A DNA stretch of 64,000 nt from assembly GCA_951799425.1 (NCBI GenBank), contig OX637399.1, positions 36,925,701-36,989,700 on the forward strand, given 5' to 3'. The notes beneath the pieces were generated by a model that worked only from the letters and a program-made list of their open reading frames with translations, was not told where the DNA came from and searched no databases. Position numbers and translations under genes: made by a program. This stretch comes from Ilex aquifolium. Taxonomy: Eukaryota > Streptophyta > Magnoliopsida > Aquifoliales > Aquifoliaceae. This document shows positions 10,966 to 25,341 of the stretch, in pieces (the first letter of the stretch is position 1; each line of letters begins with the position of its first letter).

Positions 10966-12101
10966 GACCGGAGCAAAAAGTTATGTCAGAAATACTGAAG
11001 ATTGGGAAATTACTTTTTTTTGCCTTGTGGAGGGGAATTGCCAACTATACCAAACTTCCATCACAATTTCGAACTTGTTAGAAGATGAATCACCAATTTT
11101 GATCTCAATATATTTGTTAGGGTTTCAAGTTCTCTTTGCAATGCCGTAAGTATTAGCTCAATCCGAGTTCGGGAGAAAGAGTTATGTCGGATATAATATT
11201 TCATTTTAAAGGAGGACTACTTATTACACAAAACTTGCGTTACAATAGAGTCCATGCTAGAGGATTTTTCATGACTTTTGATGTGAATAAAATGGTTAGG
11301 GATTGAAGAATTCTTTACAATGCCGCAAGAATCATCTTAATCAGATACCGGAGCAAAAAGTTATGTCAGAAATACTGAAGATTGGGAAATTACTTTTTTT
11401 TGCCTTGTGGAGGGGAATGTCCAACTATACCAAACTTCCATCACAATTTCGAACTTGTTAGAAGATGAATCACCAATTTTGATCTCAATATATTGGTTTG
11501 GGTTTCAAGTTCTCTTTGCAATGCCGCAAGAATTAGCTCAATCCGAGTTCGGGAGAAAGAGTTATGTCGGATATAATATTTCATTTTAAAGGAGGACTAC
11601 TTATTACACAAAACTTGCGTTACAATAGAGCCCATACTAGAGGATTTTTCATGACTTTTGATGTGAATAAAATGGTTAGGAATTGAAGAATTCTTTACAA
11701 TGCCGCAAGAATCATCTTAATCAGAGACCGGAGCAAAAAGTTATGTCAGAAATACTAAAGATTGGGAAATTACTTTTTTTTTTCCTTGTGGAGGGGAATG
11801 GCCAACTATACCAAACTTCCATCTTCGAACTTGTTAGAAGATGAATCACCAATTTTGATCTCAATATATTGGTTAGGGTTTCAAGTTCTCATTGCAATGC
11901 CGCAAGAATTAGCTCAATCAGAGTTCGGGAGAAACAGTTATGTCCGATATAATATTTCATTTTAAAGGAGGACTACTTATTACACAAAACTTGCATTACA
12001 ATAGAGCCCATGCTAGAGGATTTTTCATGACTTTTGATGTGAATAAAATGGTTAGGGATTGAAGAATTCTTTACAATGCCGCAAGAATCATCTTAATCAG
12101 A
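10966..12101 (+). repeat. Three-monomer junction: A1'-B1, A3-B5', A2-B6
   Basis: This links block II to the alpha 5-mers. The first unit has the private GGGGAATTGCC. The second begins GATACCGG in place of GAGACCGG (11344-11351) and carries CCCATACTAGAG. Both of these markers recur 6,808 bp downstream in the monomer at 18154. The third unit is A2 with GAAACAG. Confidence 0.85.
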
Positions 12102-13992
12102 GACCGGAGCAAAAAGTTATGTCAGAAATACTAAAGAATGGGAAATTACTTTTTTTTTCCTTGTGGAGGGGAATGGCCAACTATACCAAACTTCCATCGC
12201 AATTTCGAACTTGTTAGAAGATGAATCACCAATTTTGATCTCAATACATTTGTTAGGGTTTCAAGTTCTCTTTGCAATGCCGTAAGTATTAGCTCAATCC
12301 GAGTTCGGGAGAAAGAGTTATGTCGGATATAATATTTCATTTTAAAGGAGGACTACTTATTACACAAAACTTGCGTTACAATAGAGTCCATGCTAGAGGA
12401 TTTTTCATGACTTTTGATGTGAATGAAATGGTTAGGGATTGAAGAATTCTTTACAATGCCGCAAGAATCATCTTAATCAGAGACCGGAGCAAAAAGTTAT
12501 GTCAGAAATACTGAAGATTGGGAAATTACTTTTTTTTGCCTTGTGGAGGGGAATGGCCAACTATACCAAACTTCCATCACAATTTCGAACTTGTTAGAAG
12601 ATGAATCACCAATTTTGATCTCAATATATTGGTTTGGGTTTCAAGTTCTCTTTGCAATGCCGCAAGAATTAGCTCAATCCGAGTTCGGGAGAAAGAGTTA
12701 TGTCGGATATAATATTTCATTTTAAAGGAGGACTACTTATTACACAAAACTTGCGTTACAATAGAGTCCATGCTAGAGGATTTTTCATGACTTTTGATGT
12801 GAATAAAATGGTTAGGGATTGAAGAATTCTTTACAATGCCGCAAGAATCATCTTAATCAGAGACCGGAGCAAAAAGTTATGTCAGAAATACTAAAGATTG
12901 GGAAATTACTTTTTTTTTTCCTTGTGGAGGGGAATGACCAACTATACCAAACTTCCATCTTCGAACTTGTTAGAAGATGAATCACCAATTTTGATCTCAA
13001 TATATTGGTTAGGGTTTCAAGTTCTCATTGCAATGCCGCAAGAATTAGCTCAATCAGAGTTCGGGAGAAAAAGTTATGTCCGATATAATATTTCATTTTA
13101 AAGGAGGACTACTTATTACACAAAACTTGCATTACAATAGAGCCCATGCTAGAGGATTTTTCATGACTTTTGATGTGAATAAAATGGTTAGGGATTGAAG
13201 AATTCTTTACAATGCCGCAAGAATCATCTTAATCAGAGACCGGAGCAAAAAGTTATGTCAGAAATACTAAAGAATGGGAAATTACTTTTTTTTTCCTTGT
13301 GGAGGGAATGGCCAACTATACCAAACTTCCATCACAATTTCGAACTTGTTAGAAGATGAATCACCAATTTTGATCTCAATATATTTGTTAGGGTTTCAAG
13401 TTCTCTTTGCAATGCCGTAAGTATTAGCTCAATCCGAGTTCGGGAGAAAGAGTTATGTCGGATATAATATTTCATTTTAAAGGAGGACTACTTATTACAC
13501 AAAACTTGCGTTACAATAGAGTCCATGCTAGAGGATTTTTCATGACTTTTGATGTGAATAAAATGGTTAGGGATTGAAGAATTCTTTACAATACCGCAAG
13601 AATCATCTTAATCAGAGACCGGAGCAAAAAGTTATGTCAGAAATACTAAAGATTGGGAAATTACTTTTTTTTTTCCTTGTGGAGGGGAATGACCAACTAT
13701 ACCAAACTTCCATCTTCGAACTTGTTAGAAGATGAATCACCAATTTTGATCTCAATATATTGGTTAGGGTTTCAAGTTCTCATTGCAATGCCGCAAGAAT
13801 TAGCTCAATCAGAGTTCGGGAGAAAAAGTTATGTCCGATATAATATTTCATTTTAAAGGAGGACTACTTATTACACAAAACTTGCATTACAATAGAGCCC
13901 ATGCTAGAGGATTTTTCATGACTTTTGATGTGAATAAAATGGTTAGGGATTGAAGAATTCTTTACAATGCCGCAAGAATCATCTTAATCAGA
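12102..13992 (+). repeat. Alpha 5-mer, copy 1 (1,891 bp)
   Basis: Order: A1-B3 with ATCGCAATTT and ATACATTTG, A3(GGCC)-B1, A2(GACC)-B6, A1-B1 with ACAATACCGCAAG, A2(GACC)-B6. The ATCGCAATTT form opens a 64-codon frame on the - strand (12146-12340) by changing a TGA to CGA; this is a marker, not evidence of a gene. Confidence 0.88.
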
Positions 13993-15883
13993 GACCGGAG
14001 CAAAAAGTTATGTCAGAAATACTAAAGAATGGGAAATTACTTTTTTTTTCCTTGTGGAGGGGAATGGCCAACTATACCAAACTTCCATCGCAATTTCGAA
14101 CTTGTTAGAAGATGAATCACCAATTTTGATCTCAATACATTTGTTAGGGTTTCAAGTTCTCTTTGCAATGCCGTAAGTATTAGCTCAATCCGAGTTCGGG
14201 AGAAAGAGTTATGTCGGATATAATATTTCATTTTAAAGGAGGACTACTTATTACACAAAACTTGCGTTACAATAGAGTCCATGCTAGAGGATTTTTCATG
14301 ACTTTTGATGTGAATGAAATGGTTAGGGATTGAAGAATTCTTTACAATGCCGCAAGAATCATCTTAATCAGAGACCGGAGCAAAAAGTTATGTCAGAAAT
14401 ACTGAAGATTGGGAAATTACTTTTTTTTGCCTTGTGGAGGGGAATGGCCAACTATACCAAACTTCCATCACAATTTCGAACTTGTTAGAAGATGAATCAC
14501 CAATTTTGATCTCAATATATTGGTTTGGGTTTCAAGTTCTCTTTGCAATGCCGCAAGAATTAGCTCAATCCGAGTTCGGGAGAAAGAGTTATGTCGGATA
14601 TAATATTTCATTTTAAAGGAGGACTACTTATTACACAAAACTTGCGTTACAATAGAGTCCATGCTAGAGGATTTTTCATGACTTTTGATGTGAATAAAAT
14701 GGTTAGGGATTGAAGAATTCTTTACAATGCCGCAAGAATCATCTTAATCAGAGACCGGAGCAAAAAGTTATGTCAGAAATACTAAAGATTGGGAAATTAC
14801 TTTTTTTTTTCCTTGTGGAGGGGAATGACCAACTATACCAAACTTCCATCTTCGAACTTGTTAGAAGATGAATCACCAATTTTGATCTCAATATATTGGT
14901 TAGGGTTTCAAGTTCTCATTGCAATGCCGCAAGAATTAGCTCAATCAGAGTTCGGGAGAAAAAGTTATGTCCGATATAATATTTCATTTTAAAGGAGGAC
15001 TACTTATTACACAAAACTTGCATTACAATAGAGCCCATGCTAGAGGATTTTTCATGACTTTTGATGTGAATAAAATGGTTAGGGATTGAAGAATTCTTTA
15101 CAATGCCGCAAGAATCATCTTAATCAGAGACCGGAGCAAAAAGTTATGTCAGAAATACTAAAGAATGGGAAATTACTTTTTTTTTCCTTGTGGAGGGAAT
15201 GGCCAACTATACCAAACTTCCATCACAATTTCGAACTTGTTAGAAGATGAATCACCAATTTTGATCTCAATATATTTGTTAGGGTTTCAAGTTCTCTTTG
15301 CAATGCCGTAAGTATTAGCTCAATCCGAGTTCGGGAGAAAGAGTTATGTCGGATATAATATTTCATTTTAAAGGAGGACTACTTATTACACAAAACTTGC
15401 GTTACAATAGAGTCCATGCTAGAGGATTTTTCATGACTTTTGATGTGAATAAAATGGTTAGGGATTGAAGAATTCTTTACAATACCGCAAGAATCATCTT
15501 AATCAGAGACCGGAGCAAAAAGTTATGTCAGAAATACTAAAGATTGGGAAATTACTTTTTTTTTTCCTTGTGGAGGGGAATGACCAACTATACCAAACTT
15601 CCATCTTCGAACTTGTTAGAAGATGAATCACCAATTTTGATCTCAATATATTGGTTAGGGTTTCAAGTTCTCATTGCAATGCCGCAAGAATTAGCTCAAT
15701 CAGAGTTCGGGAGAAAAAGTTATGTCCGATATAATATTTCATTTTAAAGGAGGACTACTTATTACACAAAACTTGCATTACAATAGAGCCCATGCTAGAG
15801 GATTTTTCATGACTTTTGATGTGAATAAAATGGTTAGGGATTGAAGAATTCTTTACAATGCCGCAAGAATCATCTTAATCAGA
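13993..15883 (+). repeat. Alpha 5-mer, copy 2 (1,891 bp)
   Basis: Same order and markers as copy 1, including ATACATTTG and ACAATACCGCAAG. I found no difference between copies 1 and 2 when reading the diagnostic positions, so this is a very recent tandem duplication. Confidence 0.88.
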
Positions 15884-17774
15884 GACCGGAGCAAAAAGTT
15901 ATGTCAGAAATACTAAAGAATGGGAAATTACTTTTTTTTTCCTTGTGGAGGGGAATGGCCAACTATACCAAACTTCCATCGCAATTTCGAACTTGTTAGA
16001 AGATGAATCACCAATTTTGATCTCAATATATTTGTTAGGGTTTCAAGTTCTCTTTGCAATGCCGTAAGTATTAGCTCAATCCGAGTTCGGGAGAAAGAGT
16101 TATGTCGGATATAATATTTCATTTTAAAGGAGGACTACTTATTACACAAAACTTGCGTTACAATAGAGTCCATGCTAGAGGATTTTTCATGACTTTTGAT
16201 GTGAATGAAATGGTTAGGGATTGAAGAATTCTTTACAATGCCGCAAGAATCATCTTAATCAGAGACCGGAGCAAAAAGTTATGTCAGAAATACTGAAGAT
16301 TGGGAAATTACTTTTTTTTGCCTTGTGGAGGGGAATGGCCAACTATACCAAACTTCCATCACAATTTCGAACTTGTTAGAAGATGAATCACCAATTTTGA
16401 TCTCAATATATTGGTTTGGGTTTCAAGTTCTCTTTGCAATGCCGCAAGAATTAGCTCAATCCGAGTTCGGGAGAAAGAGTTATGTCGGATATAATATTTC
16501 ATTTTAAAGGAGGACTACTTATTACACAAAACTTGCGTTACAATAGAGTCCATGCTAGAGGATTTTTCATGACTTTTGATGTGAATAAAATGGTTAGGGA
16601 TTGAAGAATTCTTTACAATGCCGCAAGAATCATCTTAATCAGAGACCGGAGCAAAAAGTTATGTCAGAAATACTAAAGATTGGGAAATTACTTTTTTTTT
16701 TCCTGGTGGAGGGGAATGACCAACTATACCAAACTTCCATCTTCGAACTTGTTAGAAGATGAATCACCAATTTTGATCTCAATATATTGGTTAGGGTTTC
16801 AAGTTCTCATTGCAATGCCGCAAGAATTAGCTCAATCAGAGTTCGGGAGAAAAAGTTATGTCCGATATAATATTTCATTTTAAAGGAGGACTACTTATTA
16901 CACAAAACTTGCATTACAATAGAGCCCATGCTAGAGGATTTTTCATGACTTTTGATGTGAATAAAATGGTTAGGGATTGAAGAATTCTTTACAATGCCGC
17001 AAGAATCATCTTAATCAGAGACCGGAGCAAAAAGTTATGTCAGAAATACTAAAGAATGGGAAATTACTTTTTTTTTCCTTGTGGAGGGAATGGCCAACTA
17101 TACCAAACTTCCATCACAATTTCGAACTTGTTAGAAGATGAATCACCAATTTTGATCTCAATATATTTGTTAGGGTTTCAAGTTCTCTTTGCAATGCCGT
17201 AAGTATTAGCTCAATCCGAGTTCGGGAGAAAGAGTTATGTCGGATATAATATTTCATTTTAAAGGAGGACTACTTATTACACAAAACTTGCGTTACAATA
17301 GAGTCCATGCTAGAGGATTTTTCATGACTTTTGATGTGAATAAAATGGTTAGGGATTGAAGAATTCTTTACAATGCCGCAAGAATCATCTTAATCAGAGA
17401 CCGGAGCAAAAAGTTATGTCAGAAATACTAAAGATTGGGAAATTACTTTTTTTTTTCCTTGTGGAGGGGAATGACCAACTATACCAAACTTCCATCTTCG
17501 AACTTGTTAGAAGATGAATCACCAATTTTGATCTCAATATATTGGTTAGGGTTTCAAGTTCTCATTGCAATGCCGCAAGAATTAGCTCAATCAGAGTTCG
17601 GGAGAAAAAGTTATGTCCGATATAATATTTCATTTTAAAGGAGGACTACTTATTACACAAAACTTGCATTACAATAGAGCCCATGCTAGAGGATTTTTCA
17701 TGACTTTTGATGTGAATAAAATGGTTAGGGATTGAAGAATTCTTTACAATGCCGCAAGAATCATCTTAATCAGA
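15884..17774 (+). repeat. Alpha 5-mer, copy 3 (1,891 bp)
   Basis: Same order as copies 1 and 2, but the first unit reads ATATATTTG and the fourth ACAATGCCGCAAG. The A2 unit at 16644 has the private TCCTGGTGG. Confidence 0.87.
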
Positions 17775-18909
17775 GACCGGAGCAAAAAGTTATGTCAGAA
17801 ATACTAAAGAATGGGAAATTACTTTTTTTTTCCTTGTGGAGGGAATGGCCAACTATACCAAACTTCCATCACAATTTCGAACTTGTTAGAAGATGAATCA
17901 CCAATTTTGATCTCAATATATTTGTTAGGGTTTCAAGTTCTCTTTGCAATGCCGTAAGTATTAGCTCAATCCGAGTTCGGGAGAAAGAGTTATGTCGGAT
18001 ATAATATTTCATTTTAAAGGAGGACTACTTATTACACAAAACTTGCGTTACAATAGAGTCCATGCTAGAGGATTTTTCATGACTTTTGATGTGAATAAAA
18101 TGGTTAGGGATTGAAGAATTCTTTACAATGCCGCAAGAATCATCTTAATCAGATACCGGAGCAAAAAGTTATGTCAGAAATACTGAAGATTGGGAAATTA
18201 CTTTTTTTTGCCTTGTGGAGGGGAATGTCCAACTATACCAAACTTCCATCACAATTTCGAACTTGTTAGAAGATGAATCACCAATTTTGATCTCAATATA
18301 TTGGTTTGGGTTTCAAGTTCTCTTTGCAATGCCGCAAGAATTAGCTCAATCCGAGTTCGGGAGAAAGAGTTATGTCGGATATAATATTTCATTTTAAAGG
18401 AGGACTACTTATTACACAAAACTTGCGTTACAATAGAGCCCATACTAGAGGATTTTTCATGACTTTTGATGTGAATAAAATGGTTAGGAATTGAAGAATT
18501 CTTTACAATGCCGCAAGAATCATCTTAATCAGAGACCGGAGCAAAAAGTTATGTCAGAAATACTAAAGATTGGGAAATTACTTTTTTTTTTCCTTGTGGA
18601 GGGGAATGGCCAACTATACCAAACTTCCATCTTCGAACTTGTTAGAAGATGAATCACCAATTTTGATCTCAATATATTGGTTAGGGTTTCAAGTTCTCAT
18701 TGCAATGCCGCAAGAATTAGCTCAATCAGAGTTCGGGAGAAACAGTTATGTCCGATATAATATTTCATTTTAAAGGAGGACTACTTATTACACAAAACTT
18801 GCATTACAATAGAGCCCATGCTAGAGGATTTTTCATGACTTTTGATGTGAATAAAATGGTTAGGGATTGAAGAATTCTTTACAATGCCGCAAGAATCATC
18901 TTAATCAGA
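17775..18909 (+). repeat. Three-monomer insert between alpha copies: A1-B1, A3-B5', A2-B6
   Basis: The A3 unit at 18154 begins GATACCGG and carries CCCATACTAGAG. These rare markers are shared only with the monomer at 11346. The segment is therefore the start of a duplicated block displaced by 6,808 bp (18 monomers). Confidence 0.86.
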
Positions 18910-20800
18910 GACCGGAGCAAAAAGTTATGTCAGAAATACTAAAGAATGGGAAATTACTTTTTTTTTCCTTGTGGAGGGGAATGGCCAACTATACCAAACT
19001 TCCATCGCAATTTCGAACTTGTTAGAAGATGAATCACCAATTTTGATCTCAATACATTTGTTAGGGTTTCAAGTTCTCTTTGCAATGCCGTAAGTATTAG
19101 CTCAATCCGAGTTCGGGAGAAAGAGTTATGTCGGATATAATATTTCATTTTAAAGGAGGACTACTTATTACACAAAACTTGCGTTACAATAGAGTCCATG
19201 CTAGAGGATTTTTCATGACTTTTGATGTGAATGAAATGGTTAGGGATTGAAGAATTCTTTACAATGCCGCAAGAATCATCTTAATCAGAGACCGGAGCAA
19301 AAAGTTATGTCAGAAATACTGAAGATTGGGAAATTACTTTTTTTTGCCTTGTGGAGGGGAATGGCCAACTATACCAAACTTCCATCACAATTTCGAACTT
19401 GTTAGAAGATGAATCACCAATTTTGATCTCAATATATTGGTTTGGGTTTCAAGTTCTCTTTGCAATGCCGCAAGAATTAGCTCAATCCGAGTTCGGGAGA
19501 AAGAGTTATGTCGGATATAATATTTCATTTTAAAGGAGGACTACTTATTACACAAAACTTGCGTTACAATAGAGTCCATGCTAGAGGATTTTTCATGACT
19601 TTTGATGTGAATAAAATGGTTAGGGATTGAAGAATTCTTTACAATGCCGCAAGAATCATCTTAATCAGAGACCGGAGCAAAAAGTTATGTCAGAAATACT
19701 AAAGATTGGGAAATTACTTTTTTTTTTCCTTGTGGAGGGGAATGACCAACTATACCAAACTTCCATCTTCGAACTTGTTAGAAGATGAATCACCAATTTT
19801 GATCTCAATATATTGGTTAGGGTTTCAAGTTCTCATTGCAATGCCGCAAGAATTAGCTCAATCAGAGTTCGGGAGAAAAAGTTATGTCCGATATAATATT
19901 TCATTTTAAAGGAGGACTACTTATTACACAAAACTTGCATTACAATAGAGCCCATGCTAGAGGATTTTTCATGACTTTTGATGTGAATAAAATGGTTAGG
20001 GATTGAAGAATTCTTTACAATGCCGCAAGAATCATCTTAATCAGAGACCGGAGCAAAAAGTTATGTCAGAAATACTAAAGAATGGGAAATTACTTTTTTT
20101 TTCCTTGTGGAGGGAATGGCCAACTATACCAAACTTCCATCACAATTTCGAACTTGTTAGAAGATGAATCACCAATTTTGATCTCAATATATTTGTTAGG
20201 GTTTCAAGTTCTCTTTGCAATGCCGTAAGTATTAGCTCAATCCGAGTTCGGGAGAAAGAGTTATGTCGGATATAATATTTCATTTTAAAGGAGGACTACT
20301 TATTACACAAAACTTGCGTTACAATAGAGTCCATGCTAGAGGATTTTTCATGACTTTTGATGTGAATAAAATGGTTAGGGATTGAAGAATTCTTTACAAT
20401 GCCGCAAGAATCATCTTAATCAGAGACCGGAGCAAAAAGTTATGTCAGAAATACTAAAGATTGGGAAATTACTTTTTTTTTTCCTTGTGGAGGGGAATGA
20501 CCAACTATACCAAACTTCCATCTTCGAACTTGTTAGAAGATGAATCACCAATTTTGATCTCAATATATTGGTTAGGGTTTCAAGTTCTCATTGCAATGCC
20601 GCAAGAATTAGCTCAATCAGAGTTCGGGAGAAAAAGTTATGTCCGATATAATATTTCATTTTAAAGGAGGACTACTTATTACACAAAACTTGCATTACAA
20701 TAGAGCCCATGCTAGAGGATTTTTCATGACTTTTGATGTGAATAAAATGGTTAGGGATTGAAGAATTCTTTACAATGCCGCAAGAATCATCTTAATCAGA
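18910..20800 (+). repeat. Alpha 5-mer, copy 4 (1,891 bp)
   Basis: First unit has ATCGCAATTT and ATACATTTG as in copies 1 and 2, but the fourth unit has ACAATGCCGCAAG as in copy 3. The copy is a mosaic with respect to these two markers. Confidence 0.86.
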
Positions 20801-22691
20801 GACCGGAGCAAAAAGTTATGTCAGAAATACTAAAGAATGGGAAATTACTTTTTTTTTCCTTGTGGAGGGGAATGGCCAACTATACCAAACTTCCATCGCA
20901 ATTTCGAACTTGTTAGAAGATGAATCACCAATTTTGATCTCAATATATTTGTTAGGGTTTCAAGTTCTCTTTGCAATGCCGTAAGTATTAGCTCAATCCG
21001 AGTTCGGGAGAAAGAGTTATGTCGGATATAATATTTCATTTTAAAGGAGGACTACTTATTACACAAAACTTGCGTTACAATAGAGTCCATGCTAGAGGAT
21101 TTTTCATGACTTTTGATGTGAATGAAATGGTTAGGGATTGAAGAATTCTTTACAATGCCGCAAGAATCATCTTAATCAGAGACCGGAGCAAAAAGTTATG
21201 TCAGAAATACTGACGATTGGGAAATTACTTTTTTTTGCCTTGTGGAGGGGAATGGCCAACTATACCAAACTTCCATCACAATTTCGAACTTGTTAGAAGA
21301 TGAATCACCAATTTTGATCTCAATATATTGGTTTGGGTTTCAAGTTCTCTTTGCAATGCCGCAAGAATTAGCTCAATCCGAGTTCGGGAGAAAGAGTTAT
21401 GTCGGATATAATATTTCATTTTAAAGGAGGACTACTTATTACACAAAACTTGCGTTACAATAGAGTCCATGCTAGAGGATTTTTCATGACTTTTGATGTG
21501 AATAAAATGGTTAGGGATTGAAGAATTCTTTACAATGCCGCAAGAATCATCTTAATCAGAGACCGGAGCAAAAAGTTATGTCAGAAATACTAAAGATTGG
21601 GAAATTACTTTTTTTTTTCCTTGTGGAGGGGAATGACCAACTATACCAAACTTCCATCTTCGAACTTGTTAGAAGATGAATCACCAATTTTGATCTCAAT
21701 ATATTGGTTAGGGTTTCAAGTTCTCATTGCAATGCCGCAAGAATTAGCTCAATCAGAGTTCGGGAGAAAAAGTTATGTCCGATATAATATTTCATTTTAA
21801 AGGAGGACTACTTATTACACAAAACTTGCATTACAATAGAGCCCATGCTAGAGGATTTTTCATGACTTTTGATGTGAATAAAATGGTTAGGGATTGAAAA
21901 ATTCTTTACAATGCCGCAAGAATCATCTTAATCAGAGACCGGAGCAAAAAGTTATGTCAGAAATACTAAAGAATGGGAAATTACTTTTTTTTTCCTTGTG
22001 GAGGGAATGGCCAACTATACCAAACTTCCATCACAATTTCGAACTTGTTAGAAGATGAATCACCAATTTTGATCTCAATATATTTGTTAGGGTTTCAAGT
22101 TCTCTTTGCAATGCCGTAAGTATTAGCTCAATCCGAGTTCGGGAGAAAGAGTTATGTCGGATATAATATTTCATTTTAAAGGAGGACTACTTATTACACA
22201 AAACTTGCGTTACAATAGAGTCCATGCTAGAGGATTTTTCATAACTTTTGATGTGAATAAAATGGTTAGGGATTGAAGAATTCTTTACAATGCCGCAAGA
22301 ATCATCTTAATCAGAGACCGGAGCAAAAAGTTATGTCAGAAATACTAAAGATTGGGAAATTACTTTTTTTTTTCCTTGTGGAGGGGAATGACCAACTATA
22401 CCAAACTTCCATCTTCGAACTTGTTAGAAGATGAATCACCAATTTTGATCTCAATATATTGGTTAGGGTTTCAAGTTCTCATTGCAATGCCGCAAGAATT
22501 AGCTCAATCAGAGTTCGGGAGAAAAAGTTATGTCCGATATAATATTTCATTTTAAAGGAGGACTACTTATTACACAAAACTTGCATTACAATAGAGCCCA
22601 TGCTAGAGGATTTTTCATGACTTTTGATGTGAATAAAATGGTTAGGGATTGAAGAATTCTTTACAATGCCGCAAGAATCATCTTAATCAGA
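20801..22691 (+). repeat. Alpha 5-mer, copy 5 (1,891 bp)
   Basis: Markers are those of copy 3 (ATATATTTG, ACAATGCCG). Private changes: ACTGACGATTGG at 21208, GAAAAATTC near 21896 (EcoRI site lost), and TTCATAAC near 22240. Confidence 0.86.
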
Positions 22692-23446
22692 GACCGGAGC
22701 AAAAAGTTATGTCAGAAATACTAAAGAATGGGAAATTACTTTTTTTTTCCTTGTGGAGGGAATGGCCAACTATACCAAACTTCCATCACAATTTCGAACT
22801 TGTTAGAAGATGAATCACCAATTTTGATCTCAATATATTTGTTAGGGTTTCAAGTTCTCTTTGCAATGCCGTAAGTATTAGCTCAATCCGAGTTCGGGAG
22901 AAAGAGTTATGTCGGATATAATATTTCATTTTAAAGGAGGACTACTTATTACACAAAACTTGCGTTACAATAGAGTCCATGCTAGAGGATTTTTCATGAC
23001 TTTTGATGTGAATAAAATGGTTAGGGATTGAAGAATTCTTTACAATGCCGCAAGAATCATCTTAATCAGAGACCGGAGCAAAAAGTTATGTCAGAAATAC
23101 TAAAGATTGGGAAATTACTTTTTTTTTTCCTTGCGGAGGGGAATGACCAACTATACCAAACTTCCATCTTCGAACTTGTTAGAAGATGAATCACCAATTT
23201 TGATCTCAATATATTGGTTAGGGTTTCAAGTTCTCATTGCAATGCCGCAAGAATTAGCTCAATCAGAGTTCGGGAGAAAAAGTTATGTCCGATATAATAT
23301 TTCATTTTAAAGGAGGACTACTTATTACACAAAACTTGCATTACAATAGAGCCCATGCTAGAGGATTTTTCATGACTTTTGATGTGAATAAAATGGTTAG
23401 GGATTGAAGAATTCTTTACAATGCCGCAAGAATCATCTTAATCAGA
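22692..23446 (+). repeat. Two-monomer junction: A1-B1, A2-B6
   Basis: The final A1/A2 pair of the alpha pattern, with a private TTGCGGAGG at about 23132. It is followed by the first beta 5-mer. Confidence 0.85.
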
Positions 23447-25341
23447 GACCGGAGCAAAAAGTTATGTCAGAAATACTAAAGAATGGGAAATTACTTTTTT
23501 TTTCCTTGTGGAGGGAATGGCCAACTATACCAAACTTCCATCACAATTTCGAACTTGTTAGAAGATGAATCACCAATTTTGATCTCAATATATTTGTTAG
23601 GGTTTCAAGTTCTCTTTGCAATGCCGTAAGTATTAGCTCAATCCGAGTTCGGGAGAAAGAGTTATGTCGGATATAATATTTCATTTTAAAGGAGGATTAC
23701 TTATTACACAAAACTTGCGTTACAATAGAGTCCATGCTAGAGGATTTTTCAAGACTTTTGATGTGAATAAAATGGTTAGGGATTGAAGAATTCTTTACAA
23801 TGCCGCAAAAATCATCTTAATCAGAGACCGGAGCAAAAAGTTATGTCAGAAATACTGAAGATTGGGAAATTACTTTTTTTTGCCTTGTGGAGGGGAATGT
23901 CCAACTATACCAAACTTCCATCACAATTTCGAACTTGTTAGAAGATGAATCACCAATTTTGATCTCAGTATATTGGTTTGGGTTTCAAGTTCTCTTTGCA
24001 ATGCCGCAAGAATTAGCTCAATCCGAGTTCGGGAGAAAGAGTTATGTCGGATATAATATTTCATTTTAAAGGAGGACTACTTATTACACAAAACTTACGT
24101 TACAATAGAGCCCATGCTAGAGGATTTTTCATGACTTTTGATGTGAATAAAATGGTTAGGGATTGAAGAATTCTTTACAATGCCGCAAGAATCATCTTAA
24201 TCAGAGACCGAAGCAAAAAGTTATGTCAGAAATACTGAAGATTGGGAAATTACTTTTTTTTGCCTTGTGGAGGGGAATGGCCAACTATACCAAACTTCCA
24301 TCACAATTTCGAACTTGTTAGAAGATGAATCATCAATTTTGATCTCAATATATTTGTTAGGGTTTCAAGTTCTCTTTGCAATGCCGTAAGTATTAGCTCA
24401 ATCCGAGTTCGGGAGAAAGAGTTATGTCGGATATAATATTTCATTTTAAAGGAGGACTACATATTACACAAAACTTGCGTTACAATAGAGTCCATGCTAG
24501 AGGATTTTTCATGACTTTTGATGTGAATAAAATGGTTAGGGATTGAAGAATTCTTTACAATGCCGCAAGAATCATCTTAATCAGAGACCGGAGCAAAAAG
24601 TTATGTCAGAAATACTGAAGATTGGGAAATTACTTTTTTTTGCCTTGTGGAGGGGAATGTGCAACTATACCAAACTTCCATCACAATTTCGAACTTGTTA
24701 GAAGATGAATCACCAATTTTGATCTCAATATATTGGTTTGGGTTTCAAGTTCTCTTTGCAATGCCGCAAGAATTAGCTCAATCCGAGTTCGGGAGAAAGA
24801 GTTATGTCGGATATAATATTTCATTTTAAAGGAGGACTACTTATTACACAAAACTTGCGTTATAATAGAGCCCATGCTAGAGGATTTTTCATGACTTTTG
24901 ATGTGAATAAAATGGTTAGGAATTGAAGAATTCTTTACAATGCCGCAAGAATCATCTTAATCAGAGACCGGAGCAAAAAGTTATGTCAGAAATACTAAAG
25001 ATTGGGAAATTACTTTTTTTTTTCCTTGTGGAGGGGAATGGCCAACTATACCAAACTTCCATCTTCGAACTTGTTAGAAGATGAATCACCAATTTTGATC
25101 TCAATATATTGGTTAGGGTTTCAAGTTCTCATTGCAATGCCGCAAGAATTAGCTCAATCAGAGTTCGGGAGAAAAAGTTATGTCCGATATAATATTTCAT
25201 TTTAAAGGAGGACTACTTATTACACAAAACTTGCATTACAATAGAGCCCATGCTAGAGGATTTTTCATGACTTTTGATGTGAATAAAATGGTTAGGGATT
25301 GAAGAATTCTTTACAATGCCGCAAGAATCATCTTAATCAGA
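23447..25341 (+). repeat. Beta 5-mer, copy 1 (1,895 bp)
   Basis: Order: A1-B2, A3(GTCC)-B5, A1'-B4, A3(GTGC)-B5', A2-B6. The A1' unit at 24206 starts GACCGAAGC and has ATCATCAATTT. Half B4 carries GACTACATATT. Private changes include CTCAGTATATT (near 23966), AACTTACGTT and TTATAATAG. The A2 unit here has GAAAAAG, not the GAAACAG found in most later copies. Confidence 0.87.

Noticed and set aside
12146..21039. 64-codon open frames on the - strand (12146-12340, 14037-14231, 15928-16122, 18954-19148, 20845-21039)
   Set aside because: They exist only in the ATCGCAATTT variant, where one base changes a - strand TGA to CGA. There is no other sign of coding function; the frame ends are fixed by the repeat.
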